In this document: in pieces, positions 22,515 to 24,963 of the stretch
Numbering within the stretch: the first letter of the stretch is position 1
Layout: each line of letters starts with the position of its first letter
Source: an uncultured Clostridia bacterium
Lineage (GTDB): Bacteria; Bacillota; Clostridia; Oscillospirales; Ruminococcaceae
NCBI GenBank assembly: GCA_937892655.1
Contig: CALBJC010000110.1
Coordinates: 1-24,963 of the forward strand
DNA: 24,963 nucleotides
Reading direction: 5' to 3'
Position numbers and translations under genes: made by a program
The notes under the pieces: model-generated
What the model was told of the DNA's origin: nothing
The model's input: the letters and a program-made list of their open reading frames with translations, nothing else
Databases searched by the model: none

Positions 22515-22533
22515 ATGCTCAAAAAATCAAGAA

Positions 22534-22562
22534 TTGCAAAAGTTTGTGATTTATAATATAAT
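22534..22562 (+). promoter_or_regulatory. promoter of the AraC-GGDEF gene
   Basis: TTGCAA (22534-22539), a 17-bp spacer and TATAAT (22557-22562). The predicted start falls within the palindrome that follows. Confidence 0.75.
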
Positions 22563-22564
22563 TA

Positions 22565-22578
22565 CAATAACGTTATTG
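22565..22578. promoter_or_regulatory. perfect 14-bp palindrome at the AraC-GGDEF start site
   Basis: CAATAACGTTATTG is fully symmetric and begins three bases after the -10. A protein bound here would block initiation, so it is a good operator candidate. Its ACGT core resembles that of the AAACGTTT motif upstream of the CE2-like gene. Confidence 0.55.
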
Positions 22579-22608
22579 AAATCAAAAGTAAGAAAGAAGG
22601 TGTATGCT

Positions 22609-23445
22609 TTGAAAAATCTCTGTGTTTTAGTCGACGCTCTTGAGATAATCGAGGAGAATATCTGCGATGAGATTTTGCAGGAAGATATTGCTGCTGATTG
22701 CTACTGTTCATTATCATCACTGCAAAAGCTTTTCAGATACTGTTTTCATATGTCGCTTGGCGATTACATTTCAAGAAGAAAGCTCACACTGGCTGCAAAT
22801 GATCTTGTAAACAGCGAGGAAAATATTCTTGATATCGCAGTAAAATACGGCTACAACTCTGCCGAGGTTTTCACCCGTGCTTTTCGCAAGGTATGGCATA
22901 CTACGCCTTCACAGTTTCGGAAAAATCACAAGTTTTCAGGGCTTTACCCTAAACTTTCATTCAGCTTTGACGGAGGTAGCGTAAATATGAAAAAACAGTT
23001 TGATATTACTATGCTTTATGACTGCTTAAAGAGCAGACTCGGAAAATACATTCTCGCATTCGATATGAAAAACCTTATGGTTATAAATGACACATACGGT
23101 CACGAGGCCGGTGACAAGGCAATTTTAGAATGTCTGCACAGACTTGAGGGTATCACAGATGATGATATGCTGATGTTTAGAATTGGCGGAGATGAATTTG
23201 TAATTGTTACAAATACCGACAGCAAGGATGACGTTTGCGCCCTTTGCGACAAAATCATTTCACTCAACGGTAAAACTATAAATCACAGCGGTACAGATAT
23301 TCCTGTAGCTATGAGCGTTGGTGCTATAAAGATCGAAAACAGAAATGTTCGATATGGCGACTTATTTACTCAGCTTGAAACCGTTGCAAGAGACGCTCGT
23401 ATCAAAGATAATGAAAACGACAGCTATACTGTTTTATTCAGATAA
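22609..23445 (+). CDS. AraC-type HTH fused to GGDEF domain
   Basis: This 278-residue protein combines DNA binding with a diguanylate-cyclase-type domain. Residues 8-108 form an AraC/XylS double helix-turn-helix (QEDIAADCYCSLSSLQKLFR, then ILDIAVKYGYNSAEVFTRAF and VWHTTPSQFRK). Residues about 145-278 form a GGDEF domain (AFDMKNLMVINDTYGHEAGD, FRIGGDEFVIV) with intact catalytic GGDEF (193-197) and the metal Asp152. The inhibitory RxxD site five residues upstream is absent. AraC domains normally sit at the C-terminus; here it is first. I placed the start at the TTG at 22609, eight bases after AAGAAGG, because upstream in-frame codons lie in the promoter or operator. A GTG at 22600 overlaps the ribosome site. 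It probably regulates the adjacent esterase genes or itself. Confidence 0.85.
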   Translation: MKNLCVLVDALEIIEENICDEILQEDIAADCYCSLSSLQKLFRYCFHMSLGDYISRRKLTLAANDLVNSEENILDIAVKYGYNSAEVFTRAFRKVWHTTPSQFRKNHKFSGLYPKLSFSFDGGSVNMKKQFDITMLYDCLKSRLGKYILAFDMKNLMVINDTYGHEAGDKAILECLHRLEGITDDDMLMFRIGGDEFVIVTNTDSKDDVCALCDKIISLNGKTINHSGTDIPVAMSVGAIKIENRNVRYGDLFTQLETVARDARIKDNENDSYTVLFR

Positions 23446-23446
23446 G

Positions 23447-23480
23447 AATAATCCCGCAGAAAAATTTCTGCGGGATTATT
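23447..23480 (+). terminator. terminator of the AraC-GGDEF gene
   Basis: A 16-bp complementary arm pair (23447-23462 with 23465-23480, core TCCCGCAGA) begins one base after the stop codon. Its last bases are shared with the -35 of the LysR promoter. Confidence 0.9.
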
Positions 23481-23507
23481 TACTTTTTATCCATAAGCTG
23501 ATATAAT
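23479..23507 (+). promoter_or_regulatory. promoter of the LysR gene
   Basis: TTTACT (23479-23484), a 17-bp spacer and an extended -10 TGATATAAT (TATAAT at 23502-23507). Confidence 0.75.
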
Positions 23508-23522
23508 ATTGATATAACATTA
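23504..23522. promoter_or_regulatory. candidate LysR box TAAT-N11-ATTA
   Basis: A TAAT-N11-ATTA dyad, which contains the T-N11-A pattern of LysR-type regulator sites, covers the -10 and predicted start of the LysR gene. The position fits negative autoregulation, common in this family. The region is AT-rich, so chance is possible. Confidence 0.45.
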
Positions 23523-23553
23523 CATAAATCCAGTTAATATCGGGAGTGATAAA

Positions 23554-24438
23554 ATGCTTTCAAACTTAGAATACTGTAAGAGCTTTTACTATGTTGTAAA
23601 ATTCGGTTCAATTACTGCGGCGGCCTCTGCTTTATATATCTCTCAGCCCGCTGTCAGCTTATCTATTCAGAAGCTTGAGGATGAGCTTGGCTGTAAGCTG
23701 TTTACAAGAATGGCAAGGGGCGTCAGACTTACCCCTGAGGGTGACGCTTTTTTTAAGCATATTGAAAAAGCCTTTGACGAAATTGAAAGCGGCGAGCGAG
23801 TTTTAAGGGATATGCTCAACTTTGAAAGCGGTGAAATAATCATCGGCGCTTCAGATATGACTATGAGATACTTTCTTCTGCCGCATCTTGAAAAATTCCA
23901 TCATCTGTATCCTAAAATCAAAATCACCGTTTCAAACGCTCCTACCCCTGATACTATCGCATCACTCAAAAGCGGCAAGATCGATTTTGGCGTAGTTTCA
24001 ACCCCTTTTTCCGGCAGCGATGATTTAGATACAATAAAGGTTGGAGAACTAAATGACATATTTGTTGCAGGCGAAAAGTATAAGTTTTTAATGAACAAAA
24101 AACTCTCGTTTGAAGATTTGGCAAAGCTCCCTATTATATGCCTTGAAAAGAACACTTCAACCAGAAAAGCGACAGATGAATTTTTGCTTTCAAAAGGAGC
24201 TGAGTTATCCCCTGAATTTGAGCTGGCGCAAAGCGACCTTATAGTAGAATTTGCTCAGAGAAATATGGGTATAGGCTCAGTTGTTGACCTTTTTGCAAAA
24301 GAGGCTATCGAAAACAAAACTCTTTTCAGACTCCAGCTTGAAGAAAATCTGCCGACAAGAAATATAGCGATTGTAAAAACAAACCGCCGCCCTGTTTCAA
24401 AAGCAGGACAGCGACTTTTAGAAATTATCGGAATTTAA
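23554..24438 (+). CDS. LysR-family transcriptional regulator
   Basis: This 294-residue protein has the LysR layout. A winged helix-turn-helix occupies about residues 4-63 (FYYVVKFGSITAAASALYIS, then QPAVSLSIQKLEDELGCKLF and RGVRLTPEGDAFF), followed by a linker helix and a periplasmic-binding-protein-like effector domain from about 90 (GEIIIGASDMTMRYFLLPHL, FGVVSTPF, LPIICLEKNTSTRKATDEF). Effector and targets cannot be told from sequence. GGGAGTG lies seven bases ahead of the ATG. LysR regulators often control a divergent neighbour, but here the upstream gene is co-directional and the downstream one convergent, so the targets may lie elsewhere. Its stop codon overlaps that of the convergent gene, with no terminator in between. 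Confidence 0.94.
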   Translation: MLSNLEYCKSFYYVVKFGSITAAASALYISQPAVSLSIQKLEDELGCKLFTRMARGVRLTPEGDAFFKHIEKAFDEIESGERVLRDMLNFESGEIIIGASDMTMRYFLLPHLEKFHHLYPKIKITVSNAPTPDTIASLKSGKIDFGVVSTPFSGSDDLDTIKVGELNDIFVAGEKYKFLMNKKLSFEDLAKLPIICLEKNTSTRKATDEFLLSKGAELSPEFELAQSDLIVEFAQRNMGIGSVVDLFAKEAIENKTLFRLQLEENLPTRNIAIVKTNRRPVSKAGQRLLEIIGI

Positions 24439-24800
24439 TTTATAATGATACCGACCTTTGCATACGCTTTTACCAAAACCTCACGGGATATCGGGTAAAT
24501 AGCGGTTTTAGCTATAATGTGGTCGGTATTTCTTTTGCTTTCAACCGAGTAAAAGCGGATATAGTTTTCCTGATAATCAGAATCAGTATAGTATACCGCT
24601 TTTAAATACTTTGATTTCAAGGCGTAATAATTTACAGGAGTAAGCGACAACAGAGCTTTATCAGAAGCCTTGAGCTTTGACTCAACCTCTGAAATATCCT
24701 CATAAACATAGTTTACCTCTTTGAATTTCAGCTGACGGACAACCTTTTCAAGCGGTAATTCTGCCTCAGTATTCTTTTTTAAAAAAGAGAACAATCCCAT
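24435..24800 (-). CDS. small protein of unknown function
   Basis: This 121-residue soluble protein is not one I recognise. It begins MGLFSFLKKNTEAELPLEKV and has mixed helix/strand composition with many Lys, Tyr and Val residues (NYVYEDISEVESKL, VNYYALKSKYLKAVYYTDSD, IRFYSVESKR). There is no signal peptide or membrane segment. I chose the ATG at 24800, six bases after GAGGTG; a GTG nine bases upstream overlaps that site. The predicted message start is only about 12 bases upstream, so the leader is very short. The gene converges with the LysR gene, and their stop codons overlap by four bases. No catalytic pattern is seen. Confidence 0.75.
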   Translation of the reverse strand: MGLFSFLKKNTEAELPLEKVVRQLKFKEVNYVYEDISEVESKLKASDKALLSLTPVNYYALKSKYLKAVYYTDSDYQENYIRFYSVESKRNTDHIIAKTAIYPISREVLVKAYAKVGIIIN

Positions 24801-24818
24801 AAATTTCACCTCATAAAG

Positions 24819-24847
24819 AGTATATCATAAATTAAATATTTTTGCAA
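24819..24847 (-). promoter_or_regulatory. promoter of the small unknown gene
   Basis: On the minus strand TTGCAA (24842-24847), a 17-bp spacer and an extended -10 TGATATACT (TATACT at 24819-24824). The -35 lies just after the terminator of the upstream gene. Confidence 0.7.
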
Positions 24848-24851
24848 CAAA

Positions 24852-24878
24852 AAACCGCTCTCATAAAGAGAGCGGTTT
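24852..24878 (-). terminator. terminator of the gene at the right edge
   Basis: Perfect 11-bp stem AAACCGCTCTC (24852-24862) with GAGAGCGGTTT (24868-24878), a 5-nt loop and a T-run on the minus strand. Confidence 0.9.
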
Positions 24879-24911
24879 AATTTGCATTTTAATTCAAATC
24901 AGAGCTATAAA

Positions 24912-24963
24912 TTATCTCTTCTTTGAAGCAACAAGAGCAGCACCAGCAAGTGTAGCTACTGCG
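24912..24963 (-). CDS. 3' end of a gene, possible surface-anchored protein
   Basis: Only the last 16 codons and the stop are inside the window. They encode AVATLAGAALVASKKR, a short hydrophobic helix ending in a basic tail. This resembles the C-terminal part of a sortase sorting signal or a tail-anchored membrane protein. The LPxTG-type motif, if any, would lie beyond the window edge. A terminator follows 34 bp after the stop codon. Confidence 0.6.
   Translation of the reverse strand, partial: AVATLAGAALVASKKR

Overview
The window looks like a chromosomal segment of a low-G+C, spore-forming Clostridia-type Firmicute, most likely of the Ruminococcaceae/Oscillospiraceae group found in gut or rumen. 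Supporting signs are the cotJA-cotJB-cotJC spore-coat operon, a YtaF-type sporulation membrane protein, strong AGGAGG ribosome binding sites, many consensus -35/-10 promoters with 17-bp spacers, dense Rho-independent terminators and carbohydrate-esterase-type SGNH hydrolases. I see no rRNA, CRISPR array, insertion sequence or prophage.

Left part (1-5650): a small minus-strand protein whose N-terminus looks like that of type II secretion/type IV pilus F proteins; a four-TM membrane protein; a structured intergenic region; cotJABC on the plus strand; a lipoprotein divergent from an XRE repressor-like gene, with a palindrome over the lipoprotein promoter; then a minus-strand NUDIX hydrolase and S51 dipeptidase pair.

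Middle (5650-12500): a plus-strand operon of a HAD phosphatase, recG and an MFS transporter, with a promoter back-to-back to that of the NUDIX gene; a minus-strand Cys-cluster protein of unknown function; ytaF; and pepT.

Peptide-scavenging block (11249-19710, all minus): an Xaa-Pro aminopeptidase, oppBCDFA, and pepT. Oligopeptides would be imported by Opp and cut by the flanking peptidases; the S51 dipeptidase at 4383 fits the same theme. oppA is last in the operon, behind a small intercistronic hairpin.

Right part (19799-24963): tRNA-Arg(ACG) with encoded CCA and a perfect consensus promoter; two divergently transcribed SGNH hydrolases, one a secreted lipoprotein and one a cytoplasmic CE2-like enzyme; a regulator fusing an N-terminal AraC-type DNA-binding domain to a GGDEF domain, with a perfect 14-bp palindrome at its own start site; a LysR regulator with a TAAT-N11-ATTA dyad over its own promoter; a small unknown protein; and the 3' end of a gene that may encode a surface-anchored protein.

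The points most worth a second look are the AraC-GGDEF fusion beside the esterase pair, the Cys-cluster protein at 9709-10521, the orphan secretion-F-like small protein, and the XRE/lipoprotein pair with its candidate operator. All identifications come from reading motifs; no database search was run.
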